64,000 nucleotides of DNA from an uncultured SAR86 cluster bacterium (GCA_902523885.1 CABZAV010000001.1:62001-126000), one strand, 5' to 3'. Counted from the stretch's first letter, positions 32,277 to 42,388 are shown. Translations and numbers: made by a program. The notes: generated from the sequence alone by a model not told the origin.

Positions 32277-32963
32277 ATGAACAATTCTTTAATTTTTGGA
32301 TCAACTGGATTTATAGGAACTAAAGTTGTGTCTCATCTAAAAAACTTTGAGGGTTCAACTATTACGATTAGTAGAAAAAAGAATCTAGACTTTGGAAGTT
32401 TAGTAAACCAAATAATTGTTGAAGATTTTAATTTAAAAAATATTGATCTTCCTAAAATAGATCACGTTTTTATCTGTTTGGGGACAAAACTTAGGGCCTG
32501 GGAACTGATTTTTATGAGTAAAGAAAAAAAAGATATTTTTATTAAAACTGATCTTGATCTTATCATCAATGCTGCAAAGAAAGCGAAAGCTTCTGGCGCA
32601 AAGACTATTTCTTTAGTTTCGGCGGTTGGAGTCAAAGAGGGATCTTTAAACACTTACATGGATATCAAAGGAAAAGTAGAAAATGAAATAATAAAATTAG
32701 AGTTTGAATCAACTAATTTTTTTAGACCAGGACATCTTCAAGGGAAAGCTTCTTCTGAAAAATGGGATACAGTCGTAGCAGACTTTTTTTCTAAAATTAT
32801 GGATGTGTTTTTGGTGGGCCCTTTTACAAAATTTAAAAGTATTGAAGGGAACTCAGTTGCTAAGGCTATGGTTAACGAAACGCTTAATAGTAAACCAGGA
32901 ATTAATATTTTTTATTTCAAAGAAATGATCCAATCATTTATTAGAGCAACTCCTTCTGAATGA
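32277..32963 (+). CDS. NAD(P)-binding oxidoreductase (HTATIP2/SDR-like)
   Basis: SLIFGSTGFIGTKVVSHL Rossmann motif; TISLVSAVGV; FFRPGHLQG. Confidence 0.75.
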   Translation: MNNSLIFGSTGFIGTKVVSHLKNFEGSTITISRKKNLDFGSLVNQIIVEDFNLKNIDLPKIDHVFICLGTKLRAWELIFMSKEKKDIFIKTDLDLIINAAKKAKASGAKTISLVSAVGVKEGSLNTYMDIKGKVENEIIKLEFESTNFFRPGHLQGKASSEKWDTVVADFFSKIMDVFLVGPFTKFKSIEGNSVAKAMVNETLNSKPGINIFYFKEMIQSFIRATPSE

Positions 32964-33937
32964 GATAATTTCCTTCCCGATTCAGGCATCATTACTCCAG
33001 GATCCAAAGAATCCATTCTATGTAATAAAATCGACTCATTTGGCTTGCCTGGAACAATAGAAAACTTCATGCCCTCGCTAGCTCTTCCTGCTGCAACTGG
33101 TTTTTTATAAATTCCTATTTTTCTGTCTTCGGTTTCAGTTAAATTTAAATTCAATCCAGTCGTATCAGCCGAACCACCAGGCATATGACAGTGACCGCAA
33201 TTGATATCTAAATATGCTCTTGCTTTTGCAGTAAGCGGGGCAGCATCATCTGACCAATTAACTATTAAATCGAGTGGAACGTGATTCTCAACAATTTCTT
33301 TTTCCATCCAAAAAGTAATCTGATTGGCCAATTTTTCTTCATATTGAATAGAGAAATTTAGATTTCGAGACTTAGGACCAATTGGCATAATGGCGTTACT
33401 TTTTAAATGACATTCTTTGCATTGATTTTGATTAGGAACCCTATAGTCAACATATTTTTTTTCTCCATCCAAAAAATACATCATGGATTCATGTGTATGA
33501 CCCGTGACTTTTAAATATGCTTCTGTTTGTTCTTTATTCCAGACATAGGTGTGCGCTGCCCATCCTGATTCCTGATTAAGCAACAATCTAGTCTCTAATA
33601 ACATTCGTCCGCCATTAAGCGCGTGCGGATAAGAAAAGGTTTTTACTAAGGCCGAACCTACAGGAAAATCGTATACTTGATTGGGAATAAATTTAGCCTT
33701 TTTCCCTTCTGGTACGTAAACAAATCTGTGTTTATCCGCATAATCTGAAAACAAGGCAGAATGAAGTACATATGGTAAAACATTTTCCATAGGTATTTGT
33801 GCAACTGCATCATTAAAAAACTCATAATCGGAGAGTTTTTTTTCAGGTTTTTTAGAAAGAATCGCTTCTTGATTTACCGCATTCACACAAAGAGAAAATA
33901 GAAAAAGAAAAACTAGAAAAGATCTTTTTAATTCCAT
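32912..33937 (-). CDS. Secreted diheme c-type cytochrome (SO_2930-like family)
   Basis: Signal peptide; two CXXCH motifs (QCKECH, NCGHCH); MPESGRKLSHSEGVALINDWI. Confidence 0.82.
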   Translation of the reverse strand: MELKRSFLVFLFLFSLCVNAVNQEAILSKKPEKKLSDYEFFNDAVAQIPMENVLPYVLHSALFSDYADKHRFVYVPEGKKAKFIPNQVYDFPVGSALVKTFSYPHALNGGRMLLETRLLLNQESGWAAHTYVWNKEQTEAYLKVTGHTHESMMYFLDGEKKYVDYRVPNQNQCKECHLKSNAIMPIGPKSRNLNFSIQYEEKLANQITFWMEKEIVENHVPLDLIVNWSDDAAPLTAKARAYLDINCGHCHMPGGSADTTGLNLNLTETEDRKIGIYKKPVAAGRASEGMKFSIVPGKPNESILLHRMDSLDPGVMMPESGRKLSHSEGVALINDWIISLK

Positions 33938-35145
33938 TTTGAGATCGGAGGTAGGTTTGTAATTGATCCTTTAAATTCGCTCTTATCTCTTGATGGAGAA
34001 TGAAAAAAAGGAAAAGCTACGTACCAAAAGACATCCAAATCTAAGAAATTTGTATCACTAGCTTCTTCAATAATTATTTTCTCTGTTTCTGGTTGACCAA
34101 AAAATAATTCGCTCATAGGCAAGAGTCCATCCCAAATAATGTCAGGCATATCACCTTTTGCAATATCCATTAAAATTGGTGAAAGATCTCCTCTAGAAAC
34201 ATCCGGTTTCATGCCGACGTTTGAGTATTGATTATTATGAATTTGAATTCCTTTTGGAAAAGGATCGTAATTATCATCTCCCGATTCTAAATCTCCAGCT
34301 ACAACAGCGACATGTACGGTCTGGTTATTATCAAAATTATTATCAAAAACCTCTACGTTTCTATTAGCCATAATAATAAGCCCGGTTCCACTAGGGACTA
34401 ATCCAACTATGTTGCCTTCTGGAGCGAAGTTATCGGTATTGTTATTAAAAGATTTATTCTGAAAGACTCTTACGAACTTTCCTCCCTGCTTCGGTAGGTT
34501 TGGAAGATCAAAAATTAAAATACCACCAGTGTTGTTAGTAGCAATATTATTGTAAACATCTGCATAATAAGAATTTTCGATTTCTATTCCTGCTACATTG
34601 AACTCGGCCCTAGTATTTCTTACTATTATCTGCTCTGACTGTCCTACATATACTCCTGCATCAGAAGCACCAATAGCAACGCAACCATCAATGAGAACTC
34701 CGATGGATTCAACAGGATAAAGCCCATAGGCACCATTTTTAGAATCTGGCCCATTTGTCCATTCAGTTCTAACTTTGATAAAACTAATATTTTTTACTCC
34801 CTTAGATTTAATTGCATCTCCTTTTGCATTCTCGATCGCAAAGTCTTGCATGAGAACATTATCTGAGGTCACTAATAAACCCTGAGCCCCTGTTTCTTGA
34901 TTACTAAAATCTAAAATGGTCTCATACATGCCTTTTCCTACAATAGAAACATCGCTAACATCAAGAGATAGGCCATGATTAAGCTCATAAGTTCCTTTAG
35001 ATAAAGAAATTACGTCTCCTGGCTCTGCGAGAATGAGAGCCTCTTGAATTTCATCTTGCGCATTTGGACTAGGTTGAATTATCCATTCCTCAGAAAAAAT
35101 ATTAGAAATAAAAAAGAAGAAAAGAAAAAGCTTAATAAATTTCAT
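33928..35145 (-). CDS. Secreted parallel beta-helix repeat protein
   Basis: Signal peptide; beta-helix repeats (GVYVGQSEQIIVRNTRAEFNVAGIEIENSYYADVYNNIATNNTGGI); overlaps the cytochrome gene. Confidence 0.82.
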   Translation of the reverse strand: MKFIKLFLFFFFISNIFSEEWIIQPSPNAQDEIQEALILAEPGDVISLSKGTYELNHGLSLDVSDVSIVGKGMYETILDFSNQETGAQGLLVTSDNVLMQDFAIENAKGDAIKSKGVKNISFIKVRTEWTNGPDSKNGAYGLYPVESIGVLIDGCVAIGASDAGVYVGQSEQIIVRNTRAEFNVAGIEIENSYYADVYNNIATNNTGGILIFDLPNLPKQGGKFVRVFQNKSFNNNTDNFAPEGNIVGLVPSGTGLIIMANRNVEVFDNNFDNNQTVHVAVVAGDLESGDDNYDPFPKGIQIHNNQYSNVGMKPDVSRGDLSPILMDIAKGDMPDIIWDGLLPMSELFFGQPETEKIIIEEASDTNFLDLDVFWYVAFPFFHSPSRDKSEFKGSITNLPPISKWN

Positions 35146-35196
35146 CGAAAGATTTTAAAAGCTTAATTGTAATAAAACTTTGTTGAAAGATACAAT

Positions 35197-35215
35197 GAGA
35201 ATGATTATCATTCTT
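35197..35215. promoter_or_regulatory. Predicted Fur box in divergent promoter
   Basis: gagaatgattatcattctt, about 16/19 match to GATAATGATAATCATTATC by eye, upstream of the iron ABC transporter. Confidence 0.75.
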
Positions 35216-35243
35216 TCTTTTTTATGACTTTTTACTTTGTTTA

Positions 35244-36263
35244 ATGAAGATCAAATTAACTATTTTTTTATTTTTTATATTTACTGAAGCTAGTTTTGCC
35301 TCCGAAGTTAATGTTTATACTTCGAGACATTATGATACCGATGAAAACTTATATGATCTTTTTACCGAAGAAACAGGTATCAAAGTGAATATAATTACTG
35401 CAAAAGGTAACGCTTTGATAGAAAAAATTAAAGCAGAAGATTCCAATACATCAGCTGACGTTTTTATTACCGTAGATGCAGGAAATTTATGGAAACTTCA
35501 AAAGGAAGGTTTTTTTCAAAGCATCGAATCAACCGAAATCAAAAGTACTGTTCCAAAAAGACTTAGAGGTCCAAATGATGAGTGGGTAGGGTTGGCAAAG
35601 AGGTCTAGGGTTATTTTTTATAATCCTGATAAAGTTTCAAGCGACGAATTAGATAATCTTTCTTACGAGAACCTTTCAGATTCTAAATGGAAAGGGAGAG
35701 TAGCTATAAGAAGTTCCAACAATTTATATAATCAATCTCTGGTTGCATCTTTAATAGCTCATAACGGAATAGAAAAAACAGAAAAATGGGCTAGAGGCCT
35801 TGTTAATAATTTTGCAAGAAAACCTCAAGGCAATGATAGGGCTCAAATAATAGCGGTAGCAAATGGGGAAGCAGATATTGCCATAGCAAATAGTTACTAT
35901 ATTGGATTAATGTTGTCTGGAGAAAAAGGAGAAGCTCAAAAAAAAGCGGCAATGAAAGTTGGTCTACATTTTCCCAATCAAAGTGGACGAGGCACACACA
36001 TTAATATTAGTGGAGCTGGAATAATTAAGCATTCAAAAAATAAAGAAAACGCTGAAAAATTTATTGAATTTCTTCTTTCAAAAAAAGCTCAAACACACAT
36101 AATTAACAACACTTATGAATATCCGATTTTAGAAAACGTTAAGCCTAATAAAAATATTTTAATTTTTGGCGAAGACTTTAAAGAGGATAGTCTTTCTGTA
36201 ACAAATTACGGAAAATTTAATCCAGAGGCAGTCAAGCTTATGGATAGAGTAGGGTGGCAATAA
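35244..36263 (+). CDS. fbpA: Iron(III) ABC transporter substrate-binding protein (FbpA/FutA type)
   Basis: Signal peptide; EVNVYTSRHYDTDENLYDLFTEETGIKVNII; followed by permease and ATPase; Fur box upstream. Confidence 0.9.
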   Translation: MKIKLTIFLFFIFTEASFASEVNVYTSRHYDTDENLYDLFTEETGIKVNIITAKGNALIEKIKAEDSNTSADVFITVDAGNLWKLQKEGFFQSIESTEIKSTVPKRLRGPNDEWVGLAKRSRVIFYNPDKVSSDELDNLSYENLSDSKWKGRVAIRSSNNLYNQSLVASLIAHNGIEKTEKWARGLVNNFARKPQGNDRAQIIAVANGEADIAIANSYYIGLMLSGEKGEAQKKAAMKVGLHFPNQSGRGTHINISGAGIIKHSKNKENAEKFIEFLLSKKAQTHIINNTYEYPILENVKPNKNILIFGEDFKEDSLSVTNYGKFNPEAVKLMDRVGWQ

Positions 36264-36311
36264 ATTCATTAATTAGTTTTTTCTTATTGATTTAAAGATT
36301 AATATTTATTT

Positions 36312-37934
36312 GTGTTTTACAAAGCTAATATATTAAGTCCATGGACTTTATTGTCATTGTTAATCTTTTGCATATTTGCAAGCCCAATTTTCATTGTTTT
36401 AGCTAGTCTTTTCGGAGAATATTCCGATAATTGGATTCATCTTTACAAATATGTTCTTGGTGGTTATGTATACAATTCTTTTTTATTGATTATTGGCGTC
36501 TCTACTATTTCTCTTTTTTTGGGTATAGGAACGGCTTGGTTGACATCAAATTACAATTTTTTTGGAAAAAATTTTTTTGATTGGGCTTTAATCTTACCAT
36601 TAGCAGTTCCTCCCTATATTCTTGCTTACACATTTACAGGTTTATTTGATTCTTATGGAACAGCAAACAATTTAATTAGAGAGATTTTTTCACTTAACTC
36701 TGAATATATTTTTTTCCCTAATGTAAGAAACATCTATGGGGCAATAATTGTGTTTTCTTTTACCTTATATCCTTACATTTATTTAGCGACGAGAATTGCT
36801 TTTATAAATCAATCAAGATCGTTGAGAGAAGTCGGGGAGACCCTTGGCTTTAGTAAATTTGGAGTCTTCTTTAAACTCGTTTTGCCGATGGTTAGACCAG
36901 CGATTATAGGTGGATTAATGCTAGTCATCATGGAAACTTTATCTGATTTTGGAGCAGTCGAACATTTCGCCATCCAGACTTTTACAACTGGTATTTTTAG
37001 AACTTGGTACGGGATGTATGATTTGCAAACTGCAATGCAACTATCTTCATTGCTCTTGATTTTTATCACTTTTTTCTTGGTCTTAGAGCGATATTCTAGA
37101 AACAATATTTCTTATACCTCAGGATCGCCTACTTACGGAAAAATTGAAAATAAAACATTAACTGGAAGAAAAAATATCTTATCTTTTTTATTTTGTCTTA
37201 CACCGCTATCAATAGGGTTTATATTACCAATATCCGAACTAACAAATTGGGCTCTAAACTATAAGTTAGATTTTTTCGAGGCAAACTTTATCAAAAATTC
37301 TTTTAATACTATTTATTTAGCTTTATTAGCAGCAATATTTTGTACTTTTGCTGCTCTGATTATTAATTTTTCTGGACGGATTCAAAAAACTAAATTCTTT
37401 GGTTTCTTAAGCTCTGCTCTTGCATTGGGCTATGCATTGCCGGGTATCATATTAGCTATTGGTATTATGCAACTGTTTATTTTTCTAGATAATAACTTAA
37501 GTTTCTTAAATTTTGTTTTTACTGGCTCTATCTTGGGCCTATTGGTTGCTTATGTGATCAAAGCTTATGCTATGTCAAATACATCTATTGAGTCAGGTTA
37601 TATTAGGATTAGTCCTTATATGGAAGATGTTGCTAAAACCTTAAGAGCGTCTAATTTTAAAATTCTTACACGAATACATTTGCCACTTTTAAAAACAAGT
37701 TTCTTAACCAGCATAGTTTTGGTAATTTCAGAGGTCATCAAAGAGCTTCCTGCAACTTTAATTCTTAGACCATTTAATTTTGATACTCTTGCAGTATCAA
37801 CTTATATTTATGCTTCTGAAGAAAGAATGTATGAAGCTGCAGCGCCAGCAATTGCAATTGTTCTAGTAGGATTAATACCAATTTATTTTTTAACTAAAAC
37901 TATAAGATCCTCAAGACCAGGAAAAGAAAATTAA
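36312..37934 (+). CDS. fbpB: Iron(III) ABC transporter permease (FbpB type, duplicated)
   Basis: About 12 TM segments, two permease repeats, EAA-like motif (REVGETLGFSKFGVFFKLVLPMVRPAI); GTG start. Confidence 0.88.
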   Translation: MFYKANILSPWTLLSLLIFCIFASPIFIVLASLFGEYSDNWIHLYKYVLGGYVYNSFLLIIGVSTISLFLGIGTAWLTSNYNFFGKNFFDWALILPLAVPPYILAYTFTGLFDSYGTANNLIREIFSLNSEYIFFPNVRNIYGAIIVFSFTLYPYIYLATRIAFINQSRSLREVGETLGFSKFGVFFKLVLPMVRPAIIGGLMLVIMETLSDFGAVEHFAIQTFTTGIFRTWYGMYDLQTAMQLSSLLLIFITFFLVLERYSRNNISYTSGSPTYGKIENKTLTGRKNILSFLFCLTPLSIGFILPISELTNWALNYKLDFFEANFIKNSFNTIYLALLAAIFCTFAALIINFSGRIQKTKFFGFLSSALALGYALPGIILAIGIMQLFIFLDNNLSFLNFVFTGSILGLLVAYVIKAYAMSNTSIESGYIRISPYMEDVAKTLRASNFKILTRIHLPLLKTSFLTSIVLVISEVIKELPATLILRPFNFDTLAVSTYIYASEERMYEAAAPAIAIVLVGLIPIYFLTKTIRSSRPGKEN

Positions 37935-37936
37935 TT

Positions 37937-38593
37937 ATGTTAAAAATAGAAAACGTATTTCATTCTTACAATCAAAAAGAAGATATTTTAAAAGGTATTA
38001 ATCTTGATGTTTCAAAAGGAGAAATAATATCTATTTTAGGAGGTTCAGGATCGGGCAAAACCTCTTTTTTAAGAATCCTCTCTGGTTTGGAAAGACCGCA
38101 TAAAGGAAAAATAGAAATTGATGATGTTTTAATTGTCTCCGAAAATTATTTTTTGCCTACTTATAAAAGAAACATTGGCCTTGTTGTTCAAGAAAAGGGA
38201 TTATTTCCTCATTTAAATATTATAAAAAATGTTTGTTTCGGATTAATAGGCTCAAAAGAAGAACAAAATAAAGTTGCTATTGATTTATTAACTACATTTA
38301 AGGTTAATCAATATCAAGATCAATATCCAAACAGCCTATCAGGTGGCGAACAACAAAGAGTTGCGATAGCTAGAGCTCTAGCGCCGAAACCTAGAGTATT
38401 GTTAATGGATGAGCCATTTGGATCTTTAGATAGGGCTTTAAGAGAAAGTTTAAGAGAAGAAACCAAGCTTTTCTTAAAGAGCAACCGAATTACTTGCTTA
38501 ATGGTAACTCATGATGAAGAAGATGCTCTGTCCATGAGTGATCAAATATTTCTCTTAGAAGACGGAAAACTTAATACTCATCAGCAATTATAA
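37937..38593 (+). CDS. fbpC: Iron(III) ABC transporter ATP-binding protein (FbpC type)
   Basis: Walker A GGSGSGKTS, signature LSGGEQQRVAIARAL, Walker B VLLMDEPFGSLD. Confidence 0.92.
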   Translation: MLKIENVFHSYNQKEDILKGINLDVSKGEIISILGGSGSGKTSFLRILSGLERPHKGKIEIDDVLIVSENYFLPTYKRNIGLVVQEKGLFPHLNIIKNVCFGLIGSKEEQNKVAIDLLTTFKVNQYQDQYPNSLSGGEQQRVAIARALAPKPRVLLMDEPFGSLDRALRESLREETKLFLKSNRITCLMVTHDEEDALSMSDQIFLLEDGKLNTHQQL

Positions 38594-38616
38594 AAGTTAT
38601 AAGTTTATTATTAATG

Positions 38617-38665
38617 TGAATGAGAATCATTCTTCTTTACAAAGTTAATGATAATCATTATCATT
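38617..38665. promoter_or_regulatory. Tandem predicted Fur boxes upstream of TonB-dependent receptor
   Basis: gaatgagaatcattctt (about 38618-38634) and aatgataatcattatcatt (38647-38665). Confidence 0.75.
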
Positions 38666-38696
38666 CACATCACAAATAAGCATCGAGGTAATAATT

Positions 38697-40877
38697 ATGC
38701 AAAAACTTTTATATGGAATTTTGATTTCTGTTGGATTGATTTCTAGCAGTTTATTGTTCGCACAAGATACTGAAGAATTAGAAGTAAAGGGTAAGGTTTT
38801 ACAATCTGACCAAGTTACTGCTTTTAAAACGGCTGTTCCCGTCCTTAATGTTCCGCAATCTGTATCAATAATTACAGATGACGAAATAAGGCTCAGAGGC
38901 TACAGAGAGCTTGGCGATATAGTTCGTTACACACCTGGAGTAAATACTACTCAAGGAGAAGGTCATAGAGACGCTATAGTCTTTAGAGGAGTCAGATCTA
39001 CCGCAAACTTTTATTTGGATGGTGCCAGAGACGACGTTCAATATTACAGGTCTCTTTACAATATAGAGCAAGTTGAGGTAATTAAAGGTGCCAACGCTAT
39101 GTTATTTGGAAGAGGTGGTCAGGGTGGATTAATCAACCGTGTTACAAAAAAAGCTATGGTTGGAGAATCTTTTAGATCTGTAGATGCTGGTATAGATAGC
39201 TTTGGTGCTTTCGACGTAGCATTTGATACAAATATGGATATGTCTGACAGTAGTGCTTTGAGACTTATGTTACATAGCGATACTTTAGAGAATCATAGAG
39301 ATCTTTATGACGGTGATCGTCTTGGGTTTAATGCAGTTTATAGAACCGAGTTGGATGCTGACAATACTCTGGATCTTTCTTATGAATTAGTCGATCACGA
39401 AAGATTTATTGACCGTGGTATTCCTACTGGAGCTGATAATTATCCAGTAGAAGCTCTTCGAGATGTTGTCTTTGGAAATACAGCAATTAATACTCAAACT
39501 ACAGAAGCTGACATAATCAAAGCGAAGTTAACTAGAGAGTTATCAGATACAAGTAGAATTATTTTCTCTTTGTCGGTTGATGATTTTGATAAGATGTATC
39601 AAAACCTATATGTTTCTTCTTATAATGCTACAGCAAATACAATCGATGCTGACGGTTATAGAGATACCACAGCAAGAGAAAGTACAATTTTTAACATTGA
39701 CTGGATCAACGAAATAGAAGTTGGATCTACAACTCATACGGTACTTGCTGGTTTAGAAGTTCTGGATACAGAAAATAAAAACCAACGTTATTACAAATGT
39801 TTTTCATCGCACGATGGAACAGCTGCTTTGGATAATACCGCGGATTGCACAAATACTGATGGAACAAACGGTGCAAATTCTGGAAAAGCTAATAAACAAA
39901 CTTTTACGATAGCAAGACCTATGGATTTCTCTCAAGGAGTTCATAATGGCGCCAACGTTGAAAACACGACACATTTCGATCAAGCAGGAGCTTTTTATGC
40001 TAGAACCGAAACCGATGTAGAAATCACTTCTTTCTATATTCAAGATCAAATCAATCTTAATGAAAATGTTTTATTAACTCTTGGGGGAAGATACGACCAG
40101 CTAGAAATAACTGTAAACGATACTTTACCAACTTCTACAAAGGGAATTAGAGTAAACGATAGAAATATCTTTTCACCTAGAGCTGGAATAACTTACAAAC
40201 CTCAAGAAAATATTTCTTTGTTTGTTGCTTACACAGAAAGTTATATGCCTCCATCTGGTGAGCAATATAAAAAGGCTGGTGGAAAAAATGTTGATGGTGA
40301 AATTATTACTGATCCTGATACTTTTGAAAATACAGAAATTGGTTTAAAAATGGAAATTAATCCGGATCTTGTTTTCACTGCAACTTACTTCGATAGTGAA
40401 AATGTTAATGGATTAGATGATGGAGAAGGTACAGCCGAAACGGTTTCATCTACTGTCGATGGTTTTGAGCTAGAACTTAAAGGCCAATTTACTGAAAAAT
40501 TATCTGGTGGTTTCAGTTATGCTGATTACGATGGTGAAACTTTAAACACTAGTACTGATGTTATGGTTAAATCTCAAGAAATTCCAGAATATTCAATTAC
40601 TGGATTTATAAACTATCAAGTTAATGATGTTTTTGGATACGGCTTAGGTTTTACAAGACAAGGTGAATCTTTAATCTCTTATACAAAGACGGCAGCATTA
40701 CCTGATTACACTCGATGGGATGCAGCAATGTATTGGACTTTGTCAAATGATCTTGCTGTGCAGTTAAACATTGAAAACTTAACCGATACTGATTATTACC
40801 CTCACGCACATTCAACTCACCAAGCATCAGTTGGAGAGGACATAAATGCGAGGTTGTCTATTAATTACAGTTTCTAA
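38697..40877 (+). CDS. TonB-dependent siderophore receptor (catecholate/Fiu-like)
   Basis: Signal peptide, plug domain (VPQSVSIITDDEIRLRGYRELGDIVRYTPGVNTTQGEGHRDAIVFRGV), C-terminal barrel ending NARLSINYSF. Confidence 0.92.
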   Translation: MQKLLYGILISVGLISSSLLFAQDTEELEVKGKVLQSDQVTAFKTAVPVLNVPQSVSIITDDEIRLRGYRELGDIVRYTPGVNTTQGEGHRDAIVFRGVRSTANFYLDGARDDVQYYRSLYNIEQVEVIKGANAMLFGRGGQGGLINRVTKKAMVGESFRSVDAGIDSFGAFDVAFDTNMDMSDSSALRLMLHSDTLENHRDLYDGDRLGFNAVYRTELDADNTLDLSYELVDHERFIDRGIPTGADNYPVEALRDVVFGNTAINTQTTEADIIKAKLTRELSDTSRIIFSLSVDDFDKMYQNLYVSSYNATANTIDADGYRDTTARESTIFNIDWINEIEVGSTTHTVLAGLEVLDTENKNQRYYKCFSSHDGTAALDNTADCTNTDGTNGANSGKANKQTFTIARPMDFSQGVHNGANVENTTHFDQAGAFYARTETDVEITSFYIQDQINLNENVLLTLGGRYDQLEITVNDTLPTSTKGIRVNDRNIFSPRAGITYKPQENISLFVAYTESYMPPSGEQYKKAGGKNVDGEIITDPDTFENTEIGLKMEINPDLVFTATYFDSENVNGLDDGEGTAETVSSTVDGFELELKGQFTEKLSGGFSYADYDGETLNTSTDVMVKSQEIPEYSITGFINYQVNDVFGYGLGFTRQGESLISYTKTAALPDYTRWDAAMYWTLSNDLAVQLNIENLTDTDYYPHAHSTHQASVGEDINARLSINYSF

Positions 40878-40886
40878 TCTAGATTT

Positions 40887-40933
40887 TTCTTGAGGAAGTT
40901 TTCACTTCCATTTATTAAGAACTTCCTCAAGAA
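40887..40933. other. 14-bp perfect inverted repeat between convergent genes (possible terminator/hairpin)
   Basis: ttcttgaggaagtt (40887-40900) and aacttcctcaagaa (40920-40933), 19-nt loop, no clear T-tract. Confidence 0.7.
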
Positions 40934-41038
40934 TCACCCCTGAGTCTAGGTTATAAATCTAAGCTTAATGAAGTAGAGGCATTGAGATTAGACGGGATTC
41001 AAAGTTGGAGAGCTTTGGATCCTGACTGTAAAATTGTT

Positions 41039-42289
41039 TTAAAACAAATTAGAAATTTTGTTAACGCGAGATGTAATTTTTTTCGCCCTTTTAAGATTCA
41101 ACTTGGACCAAACTTTATCAAGCGAATTAACAAATGTTTGAACATCTTCAGCCGAATGTTTAGGTGTTATTGTTACTCTAAATCTTTCATCTCCTTTTGG
41201 AACAGTAGGATAAAAAATTGGTTGGATGTAAACACCATGCTCTTCAATAAGGTCATTAGCGGCTTCTTTACAGAGGTCGGGATCGTAAAGATGAATTGGA
41301 ATAATGTGACTGTCGTTTTCTAGAAAGGGAATTTGAGTATCTCTTAGACCCTGTCTAATGAGGTCCGAATTAATTCTAATATTATTTCTTAATAAATCTG
41401 CATTTTTAGCTATCTCAATTGCCTTTAAAGATGCTGCAGCAATACTTGGATTTGCAGACGAAGTGAAGATAAATCCTGGAGCAAAGCTTCTTATAAAATC
41501 AATAATATCTGAGCTAGCAGCTATATAACCCCCCATTTGACCAAAGGCCTTAGATAGTGTGCCATTGATAATATCGATGTCATCGGAGACATTTAATTCA
41601 GCAGCTATTCCTCTACCTTCTGGACCATAAAGTCCGACAGAATGAACCTCGTCTAAATAAGTCAGAGCATTGTATTTTTTTGCTAACGAAACAATTTTTC
41701 TTATTGGAGATCGAAGTCCTTCCATTGAATAAAGAGATTCAAAGACAATAATTTTTGGAGTGTTTGCGTTAGAAGTTTTTAATAGCTCTTCTAAGTGATC
41801 GGTATCATTGTGTCTAAAAACGTGAGTCGGCACGTTAGCATTTTTTATACCTTGAATCATGGAGGCATGATTTAGTTCATCAGAATAAACTTCACATCCG
41901 TCTAATTTTTTACAAAGTGTCCATAGGGTAGATTGATTTGCAGTATAAGCAGAGGGAAACAATAAGCTTGACCCTTTGTTATGAAGTTCGGCTAAGCAAT
42001 CTTCCAAGTCGGCGTGATAGGTTGATGTACCAGATATATTTCTTGTTCCACCAGATCCGGTACCCAATTCTTTAATAACTTTTGTTGACTCCATTATGAT
42101 CAATGGATGTTGACTGAGGTTAAGGTAGTCATTACTGCACCAAACCTCTACAGCTCTTTCTTTACCCTCAAATCTTTCTGTAGCTTTAGGGAAATTTTTC
42201 TTATTTCTGTTTATTTGTCTAAATTTTCTGTAAAGACCTTGCGATTTTAAAGAGGTAAGTTCGTCAGAAAAAAATTTGGAGTAATTCAT
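41039..42289 (-). CDS. hemA: 5-aminolevulinate synthase (ALAS, C4/Shemin pathway)
   Basis: [82 protein letters not shown]-dependent ALAS. Confidence 0.95.
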   Translation of the reverse strand: MNYSKFFSDELTSLKSQGLYRKFRQINRNKKNFPKATERFEGKERAVEVWCSNDYLNLSQHPLIIMESTKVIKELGTGSGGTRNISGTSTYHADLEDCLAELHNKGSSLLFPSAYTANQSTLWTLCKKLDGCEVYSDELNHASMIQGIKNANVPTHVFRHNDTDHLEELLKTSNANTPKIIVFESLYSMEGLRSPIRKIVSLAKKYNALTYLDEVHSVGLYGPEGRGIAAELNVSDDIDIINGTLSKAFGQMGGYIAASSDIIDFIRSFAPGFIFTSSANPSIAAASLKAIEIAKNADLLRNNIRINSDLIRQGLRDTQIPFLENDSHIIPIHLYDPDLCKEAANDLIEEHGVYIQPIFYPTVPKGDERFRVTITPKHSAEDVQTFVNSLDKVWSKLNLKRAKKITSRVNKISNLF

Positions 42290-42388
42290 TATATTTTTGT
42301 AGAGATTTTTTTATTGTATTTAAAACATTATTACTCTTTTTGTACAGAAAATTTATAATTAGCTCATTAATTATAATAAAGAGTTATA

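Noticed and set aside
40982-41323. 113-aa plus-strand ORF after the TonB receptor
   Set aside because: Almost entirely antisense to the hemA 3' end, with no recognisable domain; likely spurious.
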